A stretch of DNA of 54,503 nucleotides from Ectocarpus siliculosus (Eukaryota; Sar; Phaeophyceae; Ectocarpales; Ectocarpaceae). Below, piece after piece: positions 36,001-44,705 of the stretch (its first letter is position 1; the number at the start of each line of letters is the position of its first letter). Below the pieces are notes generated by a model. That model was given only the letters and a program-made list of their open reading frames with translations, was not told where the DNA came from and ran no database searches. The stretch lies in NCBI GenBank assembly GCA_000310025.1, contig FN649743.1:3145428-3199930 (forward strand). The letters are read 5' to 3'. Position numbers and translations under genes: made by a program.

Positions 36001-39000
36001 CGGCGGGCGCCGGGGTCGCGGCGGCGCCTACGGCCGGCGCCGGAGGTGGCGTGTGTATAGTTGAGTTACGTTTCCCAGAGCGGCGGCCGTCGCCCTGTGT
36101 ATGGCCGCTGCTCTTACCCGGGCCATTTTTAATGTGTACACGCGGGCGGTGAAACTTCATGCGGCTTTGCCAACGTTGAAAAACCTGAACGCTATCAGCA
36201 TGCGAAGCAATGGCCGGGTTGAAGAGGCCGGTGTAATTGGTGAAAGCATACGGGCAAGTTTTGAGACTGTGGCCCGCCTGCCCACAGTTGAGACATTGGC
36301 CAGAAAATCGCCGCAGAGCTTGCGCTCGGTCGGCAGGGGTCAACAGCGGTGTAAACAAAGGGGGGTCCATCTTAGCCATACTTGCCACAACGCTGTACAC
36401 AAAGCCGTAGTGACCACGCAATGGCCAGCAGTCGTAGTCCTGCTCGAATGGACATGTGTTATCGGACGGCACAGGGTCGATAGCCATCACCCCGGCGGGA
36501 AATTGTGTTCCCGGCGACCACGTGGACGGCTGCAGCGGCGGCGGCGGTGGCGGCCGCTGCTGCCCGACGGTCGCAGCCATGGCTCGTGTGGGCGCCGATG
36601 AAAACCAAATAACGGTCGCCGTTGCAGGCGGGCGAGTGTTTTAGTGCTTCCTCCGACGACAAAGCATCCCAAAGCTCATCCTGATCACTAAACACCACGT
36701 TGTGGAGAATCTTCTCTTTCAACGGCAAAGACGAGAGAACATTCGGGTACTGCTCCAACAAAGCGTCCCGAAGCGCACGCTGTACCATGCGCAGATCCGG
36801 TACGAAAGCCCTATGCGAGGCCAACTCCGACATTGCTAACGCCTTAAACTTCGTAACGAATTTGCTGTACGGCGTGCCGTTGGGCATGCCAAAATCCTGC
36901 AGCTTGTCGATGCCCCGGTTGAAACCTTTCGGTTCCCACTTATCCGCAAGCAGTTTGAGCAGCCGGCGGTATGCAGAAGGCCCCGACTTGTCCTTCGTCT
37001 CCAAGAAACGTTTCACCTGAGAAAACGAAGAATCCACCAATTCGCGGGTTGCGGCATTGGCGCCTTGAGGATTCGAAATGGCCATGAGGACACGCTTGTG
37101 AAAGGGAGCATACCATCCAGCCACCCACGAGGGCGACTTGATGGCCTGCTTGCCGGAGGGATCAGCGGCCGACAGGATTTCAGCCAACACACTTTCGGTC
37201 GAACGAGCGAAGGTAGAAAATTCTGCTGTTGGAAGCGGCACTACCGCATACAATTCGTTCACTTTAAGCTTGCCGTATCCTTTGCGCACGCTGAGGGCGT
37301 ACGCCTCTGCGGCGGCAACGTCGTTTGCATCAAGCTGTGCCTGCGCGGTGCGTGCACCGGCAGACGACAGGGGCAGTGCTCGGTCATCAGCGGAATCGCT
37401 CACGGCCGCGTGCACGGCCGGCAGCGGTGGCCTCGTTACCGACACCGCGATAGCCGAGACCGGTGGTTCCTGTGGCAAAAAACGTTGGAAGGGCGTCGGT
37501 ACCACCCCAGAAACCTGTGTCGTCTCCGGTTTTACAATGGAGGCGGGGGGCGGTACCTCTGTTTTCACAGCGGCAAATGATGGATGCGACGGCAAAGCGG
37601 AGGCTACTGACGGTGGCTCTGACTTTACTAACGGCACTGGCTGTTGTGGCATCACCGGCGGCACCGGCGGCTGCGGCACCGGCGGTCTCGGCACCGATGG
37701 CGGCGGCACCGACGACCGCGGCACCGGCGGCTGTGGCACCGGCGGCTGCGGTACCTGCGGCATCGGCACCGGCGGCAACGGCACCGACGGCTGCGGCACC
37801 GGCTGCGGCGGCATCTGCAACGGCGGTACATAAAGGGGTCAAAACAGAAAAAAAAATCGCGTAAAGCGTGACAACGCGAAAAAAAAAAAGAGGGGCGCAG
37901 AGAGAGAGGCAAGAAAGATAGATGTGGATGAAGCCTATGCCATCACACAGAGGCCATCAATGCACACACAACAATGATATCTCACTCATCCGACACCACC
38001 CGTCAGATGTGTGTGCAGAGGGTCTGGCTACTGTGTAGCTGCGCATGGATATGTGAGGGCATATTGTTTGGTGTGGACGAAGAAGCTCATCAAAAACTGC
38101 TTGCTGCTGCTGCTGCTGCTGCTGCTGCTATGTTGCTGCTGCGGGGAAAATCGGAGACACCGCGCATGGCTGTGCACTCTTGCTCCCCTCTCTTACGCTG
38201 CTAGCAGCAGGAAACGGGCTCCAAAAATTGCTCCCGACGCCTCCTATGAGGTCTGCGTTGGCCGCCTTTGGCCTACAGCAGCGTGTACTTCCCCTCGTCT
38301 CTCGTTCGCGGGGTGAAAGTAGAACACACACACACACACACATATATTTTTTCAACGAATGGTGGTCTTGGCAAAGGCACCAATCGACTCATCGTTGCTA
38401 TCGCCAACCACTTGGCGCACGAAGCTTTTTGCCGGGGGAATTATGACGACGAAAGAGCCTTAGTTCGCCTAAATGTTTTCATACTAACAGGATTCGGAGG
38501 CGGTTTACCTTCGAGCTAGCTCGTTTCTGTCGACGCGAACTCGCGATGTGTTCAAACGTCATGGGCTACTGATCGACCAACTTCCATCAGGGCCAATCGG
38601 TTGGGATCTCTGCGACAACGATAATAATGAGGGTAATTCTTTTAGGCGTGACGGAGACGAAGGAAAGGGAAGGGGAAGAAAGGAGGACGAAGACGACGAT
38701 GGAGGAGGAAAACATGGAGGAGTAGAAGAGAGCAAAGGGTTTGAGCCAGATGACCTTCCCCAAAACAAAAAACGTAGGGCTAGGGAAGAACTGCCCAGAG
38801 ATTCTTGTCAAAGTGAGGATCAGAATGATGGTAGCGAAAACAAGGAGGCTAACGGTGAAAGTACTCCTAAACAAACTAGAGTACAAAGTAATAGCCTTGG
38901 TAGACGCGTCCAGTTTTCTTCTGTTGCTCCTGTTTCTGTCTTTGATCCGAAGGATAGTTTAGCCTCCCCCATGCTGCCCCCTCACGGGGTCCCAGTTCAT

Positions 39001-42000
39001 GGCAGATAGAAGTGTTTTGTGTTTTCAACCGCACTAAGACTGACGTATTTTCATTGGTCAGCCGGTTAGCGCGGTCGATGCTAACAATAAAAACACACAC
39101 ACGCACACACATACAACAGATAGAAGTGTTTTGTGTTTTCAACCGCACTAAGACTGACGTATTTTCATTGGTCAGCCGGTTAGCGCGGTCGATGCTAACA
39201 ATAAAAACACACACACGCACACACATACAACAGATAGAAGTGTTTTGTGTTTTCAACCGCACTAAGGCTGACGTATTTTCATTGGTCAGCCGGTTAGCGC
39301 GGTCGATGCTAATAATAAAAACACCATCGCCCGGTTTTGCCTACAGTTTTTTCGGGGATTCGCGAGCGTGGGTATATGTCGCCACCTCTCTCTGCTTCCC
39401 GCCGCTCGCTACGGAGAGCGAATTTCTGTTCTGCTGCTAAGTAAGCTGCTGCTGGTTGCCTCGTGTGGGTCATGTACATCATTTGAACAAAATATGCAAA
39501 TTCTCATAGGAAGAATGAGAGTTCTCATGCGACCCCATGGGGCCTCACGGGACCTCATGAGAATTCGCGTGAGAAGTCTCATGGGGTCTCATAAGACGTC
39601 TCATTGTGTCCCATAAGACCTCTCATGAGAACTCCTGAGACTTCTCACGAGAATTCTCATGGGGTCTCATAAGACTCTTATGAGACCCCATGAGAATTCT
39701 CGTGAGAAGTCTCATGAGCTCTCATGAGCTCTCATGAGATCTCATGAGCTCTCATGAGCTCTCATGACTTCCCATGGCTTCTCATGAGCTCTCATGAGCT
39801 CTCATGGGCTCTCATAAACTCTCATGGGCTCTCATGATCTCTCATGGGCTCTCATGAGCTCTCATGGGTTCTCATGGGCTCTCATGAGATCTCATGGAGT
39901 ATCGTAGTGTCACATGGGTGGTCTCACGGGGTCGCATGGAGTCTCATGGGATCTCGTGGCCTCTCATACGGTCTTATGAGGTCCCATGGGAGCACATGCG
40001 AATTCCCATGAGAACTCGCATATTATATCTAAATAATGTAGATGGGTGTGTTGTCTCTTGTGCTGCTCAGGCTGATGTCTCTGTATGTTGGTCTATCATC
40101 GTGGTGCCCAGATGTGTGAATGGCCAACAGGTAAGGTTGCCGTTCGCCAGAAGCGATTTTAGAGTCGACTGGAAAATCGCGCCTAGCGGAAAAATAATCG
40201 CTTCTTCTGATTTTCGAAAAACGTGCCAAACCGAAGTGGAGGAACTTCCAGAGTCGATATCTCCCCCAGGAGCGCTTTTAGAGTCGATTTTTCCCAGACG
40301 GGAAACCCGTTAATGTTTTCGAACTTTTAGATAAAACCAGCAAGGTTTAGCATAGCATTTCATTGGTACCGTAGCCTTGAACGAAAGTGCCCTGTCAAGC
40401 GTTCGCCTCATCCATCTCTTTCACCCAGACAAGTATCCACCCAAGCATCCCACTATCGACAAACGCGTAAGCACGGCCATGGTAGCCGAGATTTGTCGAT
40501 TGAACGCAACATGAAAACGCGTGTTTGAGGTAAATCTCTCCTCTCATCCCTTTCACCTCCCGGCTCACCTGAACTGTTGTCTAATCTGCAGCGACATGCG
40601 AGAGTGTTTTTACTGGGACGACATCATTCTCCTTGGAGCAGCACTCCTTTTTGGCGCAGCGCCGGTGTCCCTTTTGGTCGTACGAATATCGCGAGTAAAT
40701 GACGCTTTCAAGCTTCGCGAAGAATTGTGTTGTACGATCATGGGCTGCTGCAGCAGTGCAGGTGAGGCAAGATTTAGCTATCTAAAGGTTACACCCAGCT
40801 ACCGTAGACGTTCGATATAGCACTCCACCCCCTCTCTCGGAGGGCTTCCCGGCACCAGTCAAGAGTAGAGTGAGCGTCCTGATGCAGAGGAACAGGATAC
40901 GTCAAGACTATTATTGTTTTCCATGTGTGTTATGGGTTCTGTGATGCAAACAGAGGCCTTGCTTCATCGTTGTTATACGTGTCATACACCATGAACACGC
41001 CCCCAGAGCGTCGAGGAAGTTTGCGGCCAAATTCTGCTTGCCGTGCGTCACGCACGATGCGAGCCAAAACCAACAGATTCTGGAATAGCGATTTCCACCA
41101 ACGATTGCCTGACGATAAAGAGGATCCACCAACTAGCACGCCACGCTGTCCCTGGGCCTCTGTCTCTGCATTGTACGCAGTTGTACTGTGGGCGATCCAA
41201 GTGCTGGTGGAACTGGAAATGTTGTCCAATACACCTGGACTTCATGTGGTGGTCGAAGTGCTAGCGCTCCTGTTCGGGATGAACGGTGGATTTTGGGGGT
41301 GAGACGAACCTCATTGTTGCTGTGGGTAGTATCATGCCTCGAACAGGTTAATTCGCCTCAGAATCAGTCACATTCGTTTAGCCTCTGGGTCCGCGCCGAC
41401 AAAGTAGGGTTTGGCTTCCAAGCAGAACGTGATACAGGCTCGTGCAATGTAGTCGGGCCTCCCTCCATCTTGGCGAGGATGTATGACAGGGCATGGGCAT
41501 GTCCGGGGAGACCTTCTTCTCTCACCTGCCACCTGCATGAAATCACAATGCAAGCCAAGACAATGCTCCATCATTTGGCCGCCCGCGCGTGCTCGACGCA
41601 TTGGCTGTTGCATCGATGCAGGTTGCTCCTTCCCATGGTGAGAGCCCATCGTGGCGGGGTGCAGGCATGGTTCAGGGCCACTGTGGTTCCTGTCGAAGAG
41701 ACGGTTGCCATGTCAGCGTTGGACGTGGGTGGCGTGCTACGGCTCGCAAGCAGTGATGGAGAAATTGCTGAGCAGTTTGGAATTTTCTGCCAGGAGAACC
41801 TGTGCATGGAGAGCTGGGATTTCCTCGTCGACGTTGTCCGCTATAAACGGATTGCCCCAGGCCTCGTAAGTACATGTGCAGCTGCCAGATACAGAACATG
41901 ACATTGATGCTCCTTTGATAAACCAGCGCCGGACAAACACCTTTGCTCTCTGCATGCGTACGGAATGGGCGACACCATGCATCATGATTATCAAGTTGGT

Positions 42001-43177
42001 GTGCTTGAGATGAGGCAAGAATCGATAGATGGTACTGCGGGGAATCAGTTGTATATTGCGTCGAGACTTGAAAACATCGGCAACAGAGAAACTGCCTGCT
42101 ATGGGACGGGAAATGACACCCGTTTGGTCGTGTTTGTAGAAGTTCCTCATCTCAATGGGCTCACCTCGTTTGCGCGATACATCGTGAAAATTCTTTTGCA
42201 GATCACGAGAAACCCTGAGAATGAGCAGTTCAACTGCTTCTTGCACATCCTGAACCACTACGTGCTTCCCACGTCACCGCACGAGATCAACATATCCAGC
42301 GCAATGCAAAAACGCATTGCGCCGTTCAGAACAAGGTGATCCTACGCGTCTTCGGCAACTGTGTCCCGGTAACCCCAATCCCTTCGGGGCCACGCGATTC
42401 GAAGATGGACACCCGTCTATCAACTCCCGTAGCGAGGCAATGTGGAGAACGTGACACTACCTCGATGTCAACTCGCGCTAGAGCTCCAGGGTGATCGTGT
42501 CGCGGGCTTGACATTCTTAGCAGACTTCCGCAGGGATCGGATATCGTTGAGAAGACCTACACTCGAACGGGCATATTGTATACCCATTCCATCGTTGTCC
42601 CGAATCACAGGGAGGCCTTTCACGAGCTCAGTGTCGAGGCGCGGGTCAGCATCTTTAAGGAACCCTTCGACGAGATCGTCCGAATGTTGGAGCAAAACCT
42701 GCTCAACAAGTTCCAGAAGCGCGTAGCGTTGGAACGGGGTACGTTTTTTCTGTCATCTTCACGCTATACGTTAGATGTCAGCCAGACGCCCGGCTTGAAT
42801 CTCTTGCGACCCGCCGGTGCTTTCCTATCTCGTTGCCGCAGTCTCAATATCTTGCAGACAGGAGGGGAAGGGGTTCGATACCTTTGTCGACGGACGATCT
42901 CAAAACTGACTTCCCCCCAAGCTCCAGTAGACTGTACCTTTTAGGCTACACAATCTGCTGATCCACTCGAACCGATTGTGATCTCCATGTTGATGAGCAG
43001 CAGACCTCTCCTGCTGGCGTCACCCCACACAATTCCATGTCAGAGACCCAACGGGTCAAAGCAGCGGGTGGGGACGAGGAGCTGGTGATGGTTATGAGGG
43101 GGTTCGACCATCGACATCGTCCGAGCCAGGTTTCCCCCAGTGAAAACACCGCACACGCTTCAACAGTGAGTTCCTAA
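27091..43177 (+). CDS. RGS-B: paralogous 7TM-RGS protein, intron 2 expanded by transposons
   Basis: Exons 27091-27334, 27657-27849, 40592-40761, 41181-41298, 41622-41865, 42202-42335, 42611-42738, 43065-43177. The sum is 1344 nt, 447 residues, with the same intron phases as RGS-A (1,2,1,2,0,2,1). The 7TM part is closely similar to RGS-A (SLVTVVPGWLALLWRLF is identical), as is the RGS part (ENLCMESWDFLVDVVRY is identical). The tail differs and ends QVSPSENTAHASTVSS then TAA. Intron 2 is 12.7 kb against 0.7 kb in RGS-A. Intron sequence resembling RGS-A resumes at about 40315, so roughly 27900-40315 is inserted: a gypsy element, a non-LTR 3' end and a palindrome array. No coding base is lost, so the gene may still work if this intron is spliced. 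Mutual similarity suggests a fairly recent duplication or gene conversion. Confidence 0.75.
27900..28869. other. Left part of the intron insertion; LTR expected but not found
   Basis: This is where the 3' LTR of the minus-strand gypsy element should lie. I could not match any part of it to 37860-38345, where the 5' LTR would be. A purine-rich block (GAAATAAAAGAGGGAAGGGA) is at 28204-28223. No gene seen. Confidence 0.4.
28870..29371 (-). pseudogene. C-terminal module of the gypsy polyprotein (Tudor/SH3-like?)
   Basis: Minus-strand frame with HIWYKALDGLWWLGQI, YIVRFLDTPGP and CGSWCLQKH. The alternation of W/Y and G in short hydrophobic strands is what one sees in Tudor or SH3-like barrels, which some chromoviruses carry after integrase for targeting. 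The assignment is inference; the motif may simply be specific to this retroelement lineage. A TGA (A-D-stop-E-L) interrupts it at about 29260, and the frame joins the integrase tail by another shift near 29370. Confidence 0.5.
29372..30208 (-). pseudogene. Integrase C-terminal part with GPY/F module
   Basis: 278-codon minus-strand frame. After the end of the catalytic core it reads a helical, charged stretch (LAVERQRRAYALVREQHAS) and then SLNYTGPYKILAV, the GPY/F motif that follows the integrase core in chromoviruses and many gypsy elements. It takes over from the 29815-31305 frame at about 30130, where a frame change falls between VNTATGLAP and NEVHIGRLPRLPVS. Confidence 0.75.
29815..31305 (-). 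pseudogene. Integrase: zinc-binding domain and DD35E core
   Basis: 496-codon minus-strand frame. It begins in an Ala/Pro-rich spacer. The HHCC zinc-binding domain reads CHATSSFHLG ... HCLFCQARK. The catalytic core shows SVDCFGPLP (first Asp), SDNGMQF (second Asp, ~30360) and NGGAERVNHTM (Glu, ~30255), the usual DD35E spacing. Integrase joins the cDNA ends to the host chromosome. Between about 30770 and 30890 the sensible reading is in another frame (LLVRKSAPLPLGSSGG), so two compensating indels bracket that piece. Confidence 0.85.
31306..32012 (-). pseudogene. End of RNase H and long Ser/Ala/Pro spacer before integrase
   Basis: The first ~35 residues complete the RNase H (WLEFLSSFNYTLAYRKG, NANADFLSRLP). 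About 200 residues of low-complexity linker follow before the integrase. It is joined to the upstream RNase H frame by a one-base change at a GG in CCCGGCGTC (~31995). The very GC-rich plus-strand ORFs overlapping 31080-31800 are shadows of this spacer. Confidence 0.7.
32013..32400 (-). pseudogene. RNase H domain of the gypsy polyprotein
   Basis: Minus-strand reading CCDACVDGFGAALEQ (first Asp), RPILFVSRATLESERN, then TVLDLEAGSIVWAIKRLR (Glu) and FLIYSDHKALESI (Asp): the Ty3/gypsy RNase H, which removes RNA from the RNA-DNA hybrid. A TGA at ~32134-32136 replaces the Trp normally found after SERN (TGG to TGA). The link to the RT thumb has a one-base shift near 32335. Confidence 0.8.
32246..32629 (-). 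pseudogene. RT thumb/connection segment
   Basis: RKYNLKFSPFKSRVG, YLGHTIS and SLLGGLSYYRKFIKG are the RT thumb and connection typical of gypsy elements. It is in the same frame as the upstream RT and separated from it only by a TAG at 32630-32632, where a Glu (GAG) would fit the family. Confidence 0.8.
32630..34045 (-). pseudogene. Protease end + reverse transcriptase
   Basis: 471-codon minus-strand frame. The first ~30 residues hold the second protease motif (ALLLGRDSW). A Pro/Ser-rich linker follows, and then RT motifs: SPLVEKKVDAILDQ, SPWASPLVVMRKKDG, RLTVNYKKLN, FSIFDLNSAFHQI (catalytic Asp), FEWLRMPQG and AYLDDVIVF (catalytic Asp pair). It copies element RNA into DNA. Its 5' end follows a frame change in a run of seven T (~34074-34080). 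Confidence 0.88.
34048..34950 (-). pseudogene. NADAR C-terminal half + aspartic protease N-terminal half
   Basis: 300-codon minus-strand frame. From ~34880 to ~34620 it continues the NADAR domain: DHALWELRPENVVFSLLYAK, LLATGDRQIAEAS, PYDRLWGIGVD and LLGEVLVATRTLLR, which align in order with the second half of YbiA-type proteins. After a ~90-residue acidic/Pro linker comes the retropepsin active site VALLDSGSPSSFIS (~34250). The NADAR is thus directly flanked by retroelement sequence in one frame, which rules out a chance neighbour gene. Confidence 0.82.
34868..35923 (-). pseudogene. Gag-pol linker + NADAR N-terminal half
   Basis: 351-codon minus-strand frame. About 280 residues of Ser/Pro/Gly-rich linker are followed at 35083-34871 by the NADAR start: VFLFWKPPSFLSNW, then GEQFMMAEKARIFGGDAAYA, IMATSDPREHKSLGRKVRGF. 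These match the family pattern (F-SN-, the SEQ-M-A-KA-F helix, the GR-V-F stretch). The frame ends at TTT TGA C (34868-34874). One T fewer gives a perfect continuation into the next frame. It is in the same frame as the zinc-knuckle segment, separated by a TGA at 35942-35944. NADAR enzymes act on ADP-ribose linkages; a role in the element is not known to me. Confidence 0.82.
35942..36580 (-). pseudogene. Gag zinc knuckle segment
   Basis: 212-codon minus-strand frame with CLNCGQAGHSLKTC (CX2CX4HX4C) at about 36257-36298, the nucleic-acid binding knuckle of gag nucleocapsid. It is preceded by a Trp/Cys-containing stretch (CPFEQDYDCWPLRGHYGF) and FTPLLTPADRAQALRRF. It overlaps the main gag frame by about 120 nt, so a frame change lies near 36580-36600. 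Confidence 0.85.
36459..37820 (-). pseudogene. Gag, proline-rich N-terminus and capsid-like region
   Basis: 453-codon minus-strand frame starting with ~50 residues of PVPQP-type repeats. About 250 residues of alpha-helical gag-like sequence follow (for example SSFSQVKRFLETKDKSG, FGMPNGTPYSKFVTKFKAL, LPLKEKILHNVVFSDQDELW). Position, size and the zinc knuckle that follows support gag. The last ~40 residues (poly-Ala) are the wrong frame after a shift. No gag homology can be proven by eye; the call rests on order. Confidence 0.75.
37650..37812 (-). repeat. 15-bp coding minisatellite in gag
   Basis: About ten units of GGCACCGGCGGCTGC (plus strand) giving PQPPV or PMPQV pentapeptides on the minus strand. 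It also opens long Gly- or Ala-rich shadow frames on the plus strand. Confidence 0.8.
38101..38130. repeat. GCT microsatellite
   Basis: About nine perfect TGC units within intron 2 of RGS-B. Confidence 0.85.
38548..39009 (+). pseudogene. C-terminal fragment of non-LTR ORF2, copy 1
   Basis: 153-codon frame homologous to residues ~48-208 of the frame at 51455-52081: VFKRHGLLIDQ, an acidic Asp/Glu/Gly/Lys-rich middle, EESKGFEPDDLP, RVQFSSVAPVSVFDPKDS and MLPPHGVPV. Upstream (38390-38517) the matching part continues in another frame with a stop, so the copy is broken. The acidic middle differs in length from copy 2 while both ends are conserved. Confidence 0.75.
39003..39330 (+). repeat. 114-bp tandem repeat at non-LTR 3' end
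   Basis: Units start at 39003, 39117 and 39231 (CAGATAGAAGTGTTTTGTG), period exactly 114 bp. The third lacks the terminal (CA)n. Each unit ends in an AATAAAAACAC stretch. Units 1 and 2 are almost identical, so the amplification is recent. Confidence 0.9.
39500..40018. repeat. CTCATGAG palindrome array with 10-bp period core
   Basis: About 31 CATG words in ~510 bp, most inside CTCATGAG or CCCATGGG palindromes. From 39711 to 39900 the array is a strict 10-bp tandem repeat (consensus CTCATGAGCT, 19 units, variants CTCATGGGCT, CTCATGAGAT, CTCATAAACT). Outside it the spacing is irregular and longer hairpins occur (for example TCTCATGGGG...CCCCATGAGA). Located in intron 2 of RGS-B about 170 bp after the non-LTR tail. 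Confidence 0.92.
40019..40591 (+). other. Right end of RGS-B intron 2
   Basis: From about 40315 the sequence resembles RGS-A intron 2 (TTTTGAACG/TTTCGAACTTTTAG, TCAAGCGTT(T/C)GCCT), marking the right edge of the inserted block. Just before it (40148-40300) AGCG(A/C)TTTTAGAGTCGA occurs twice as a direct repeat. Confidence 0.55.
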
Positions 43178-43309
43178 GTCTCTTCCTGTGATGTACACAA
43201 GCTGGAGCACTTCGGGCGGGCTTGATACTTTCATGTTCATGGTGAAACAGGCCAAACCTCCGTTCGCTTGAAGTTGCGCTCTCTTGGTCTCTTTCGTTCA
43301 CCCATGCTC

Positions 43310-44231
43310 TTACAATACCCACACGCGTTCCATTGCTATCACAGCGTACCAGCTTGCACTGTTTGGTCCGTGATACACCTTCGATGACGCGGCGTTTAGA
43401 CTTGCTAGCTCTCTCCGATATACGGCCAATAACCTCGCCTTGTCGAACAAGTACTGCACGTTTTCCGGCTTACCTGAGAGAACAAGTCGTTTTGTGCACA
43501 CCGTGTACGGAAGGCTTGATGACGAGTCACACACCAACACACACGGCTCCGTTCGCTGCATGTCGCAAGTGCCTGGAGGATCAGGAGGCAAGAACGAATA
43601 GTTTTCAACCTCCGTCGCTAGTTCGATTGATGCCCAAGCTCCTTTTGTGTGATATCCCGCCGAGACATGCATTGTGGCTGTTGATGGCACTGGGGGGATA
43701 GTGTTGTAAAGACAACGTCTGTAAACTCTGGTCTTTTGTTTTCCACCTCCGTGGTATGTAAGTCATCGGCTCTATGTGGAATGGTGCTTGCTTCAGGAGA
43801 TCCACCTTGCACTAGCTTGACTAACGCAACCTCCCGATATCCCCCTGCTTGCAGATATTCAGCCTTGATGAGATTTACCACCAATCCTTCGATATGCAAC
43901 AATAGTTATCGCCGAAACGAAATCGTCCTGTTTCCTCTCGTCTGTACACCCCCCATTATTCAGTTTCGGAAGGTAATTGCGTTGGAACTACCCCGACGGT
44001 GACCAGGACCACTCGCGCTTGCGATGACCGAGGACACTCATGGTCAGCCTCTTTCGTCTCAACCTCTTCCATTCCTACGGCGGACGAGTGGAGGGAGAGC
44101 GAGTCGGGGAGCAACACATTATATGGGAAACGTTCGGACATGTTAGTAGAATCAATAGAGTAGATGGAGACAGGGATAAGGATAGCGAGACATAGGCACA
44201 GACAGAGACGAAGCATTGATATTGGGGTCAC
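43310..44231 (-). CDS. Possible secreted protein, spliced, unknown function
   Basis: Tentative. The minus strand starts at ATG 44229-44231 with a signal-peptide-like N-terminus (MLRLCLCLCLAILIPVSIYS), open to 43956. A second open segment (about 43902-43700) reads NLIKAEYLQAGGYREVALVK, and a third (to 43310) reads CVLVCDSSSSLPYTVCTKR and YHGPNSASWYAVIAMERVW before a stop. Splice sites joining them are not clear, and no domain is recognised. It would converge tail-to-tail with RGS-B, 132 bp apart. It could equally be chance open frames. Confidence 0.25.
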
Positions 44232-44614
44232 GGCTTCGGCCGCCTGACGCTTGGCTCACCCATCTGCGGGGTAGTGAGGCTGATCGTTAGGGATTGCGGC
44301 ACCAAGCGGTGAACGGAGGCCACGATGGTGGTTGCCACAACCACCCGTGTGTGCTCTCCAGGGGTACCCTCATGTTTTTCGTGCGAAAATCTCGACTCTC
44401 TGCCATCAACTTGATCGCCGTCCAATCTGCAACAAGATACCGATGCTGGGATGGCTGTGCGCCTACCTCTTTAGGCTGTCTGCGAGAGGTGCGGAGCACA
44501 CGACAGCCACCTCCCCCGCGGCAGGATATCCCGCCACATTTCGCCGGGAACGGTTACGGTTGCGGCTGAAGTCTTTCTTCGCGCGCACGCTCGCCCGTTG
44601 ATACGATGATAACT

Positions 44615-44690
44615 CTATTTTCTCGTCGGAACACATATCCATTCATTGTATTAGTGTACTTCCGACTTCGATCAATTGCAGACCGGCTAT
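44615..44690 (+). repeat. Repeat family F fragment
   Basis: TCGTCGGAACACATATCCATTCATTG, then AC.TC.GACTTCGATCAATT, related to 46800-46890 and 17565-17640. A similar TACTTCCGACTTCGATCA stretch recurs at 44990-45010. Confidence 0.55.
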
Positions 44691-44705
44691 CCGCTTCCCG
44701 AACAG

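Larger units (their letters stand above)
28870..37820 (-). mobile_element. Decayed Ty3/gypsy-type retrotransposon with NADAR domain
   Basis: Reading on the minus strand from 37820 down: proline-rich gag, CCHC zinc knuckle, Ser/Pro linker, NADAR domain, aspartic protease (LLDSGS), reverse transcriptase (YLDD at 32690-32701), RNase H, long spacer, HHCC + DD35E integrase, GPY/F-type module and a C-terminal WWLG/VRFLD module. The RT-RNase H-IN order is that of Ty3/gypsy. The coding frame is interrupted by four in-frame stops (TGA ~35942, TAG 32630, TGA ~32134, TGA ~29260) and at least seven frame changes, several in homopolymers, so this copy is dead. LTRs and primer-binding site were not found. 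It lies antisense inside intron 2 of RGS-B. Confidence 0.88.
38349..39330 (+). mobile_element. Non-LTR element copy 1: 5'-truncated 3' end
   Basis: Starts abruptly at TTTTCAACG and runs parallel to 51387 onward of the longer copy: the GTGGTCTTGGCAAAGGCAC, GCCATCGCCAACCAC-like, GATTCGGAGGCGGT and TTCAAACGTCATGG stretches are shared. 5' truncation is the usual product of target-primed reverse transcription. The tail consists of a 114-bp unit repeated nearly three times (39003-39330). Both copies end with CATTGGTCAGCCGGTTAGCG and CGGTCGATG. It sits in intron 2 of RGS-B, just upstream of the gypsy element's gag. Confidence 0.8.

Noticed and set aside
37138-37871. Plus-strand Gly/Thr- or Ala-rich ORFs
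   Set aside because: Shadows of the gag proline repeats on the minus strand.
28100-38345. LTR pair around the gypsy element
   Set aside because: Compared 28100-28869 with 37860-38345 by eye and found no shared stretch or clear TG...CA ends; LTRs may be lost or too diverged.
38876-39440. ORFs with a repeated ~38-residue unit on both strands
   Set aside because: The 114-bp tandem unit is a multiple of three, so it opens repeated frames; it is the non-coding tail of a retroelement.
39711-39900. Possible CRISPR-like array
   Set aside because: Units are 10 bp with no unique spacers, in eukaryotic intron sequence; it is a simple palindromic tandem repeat.
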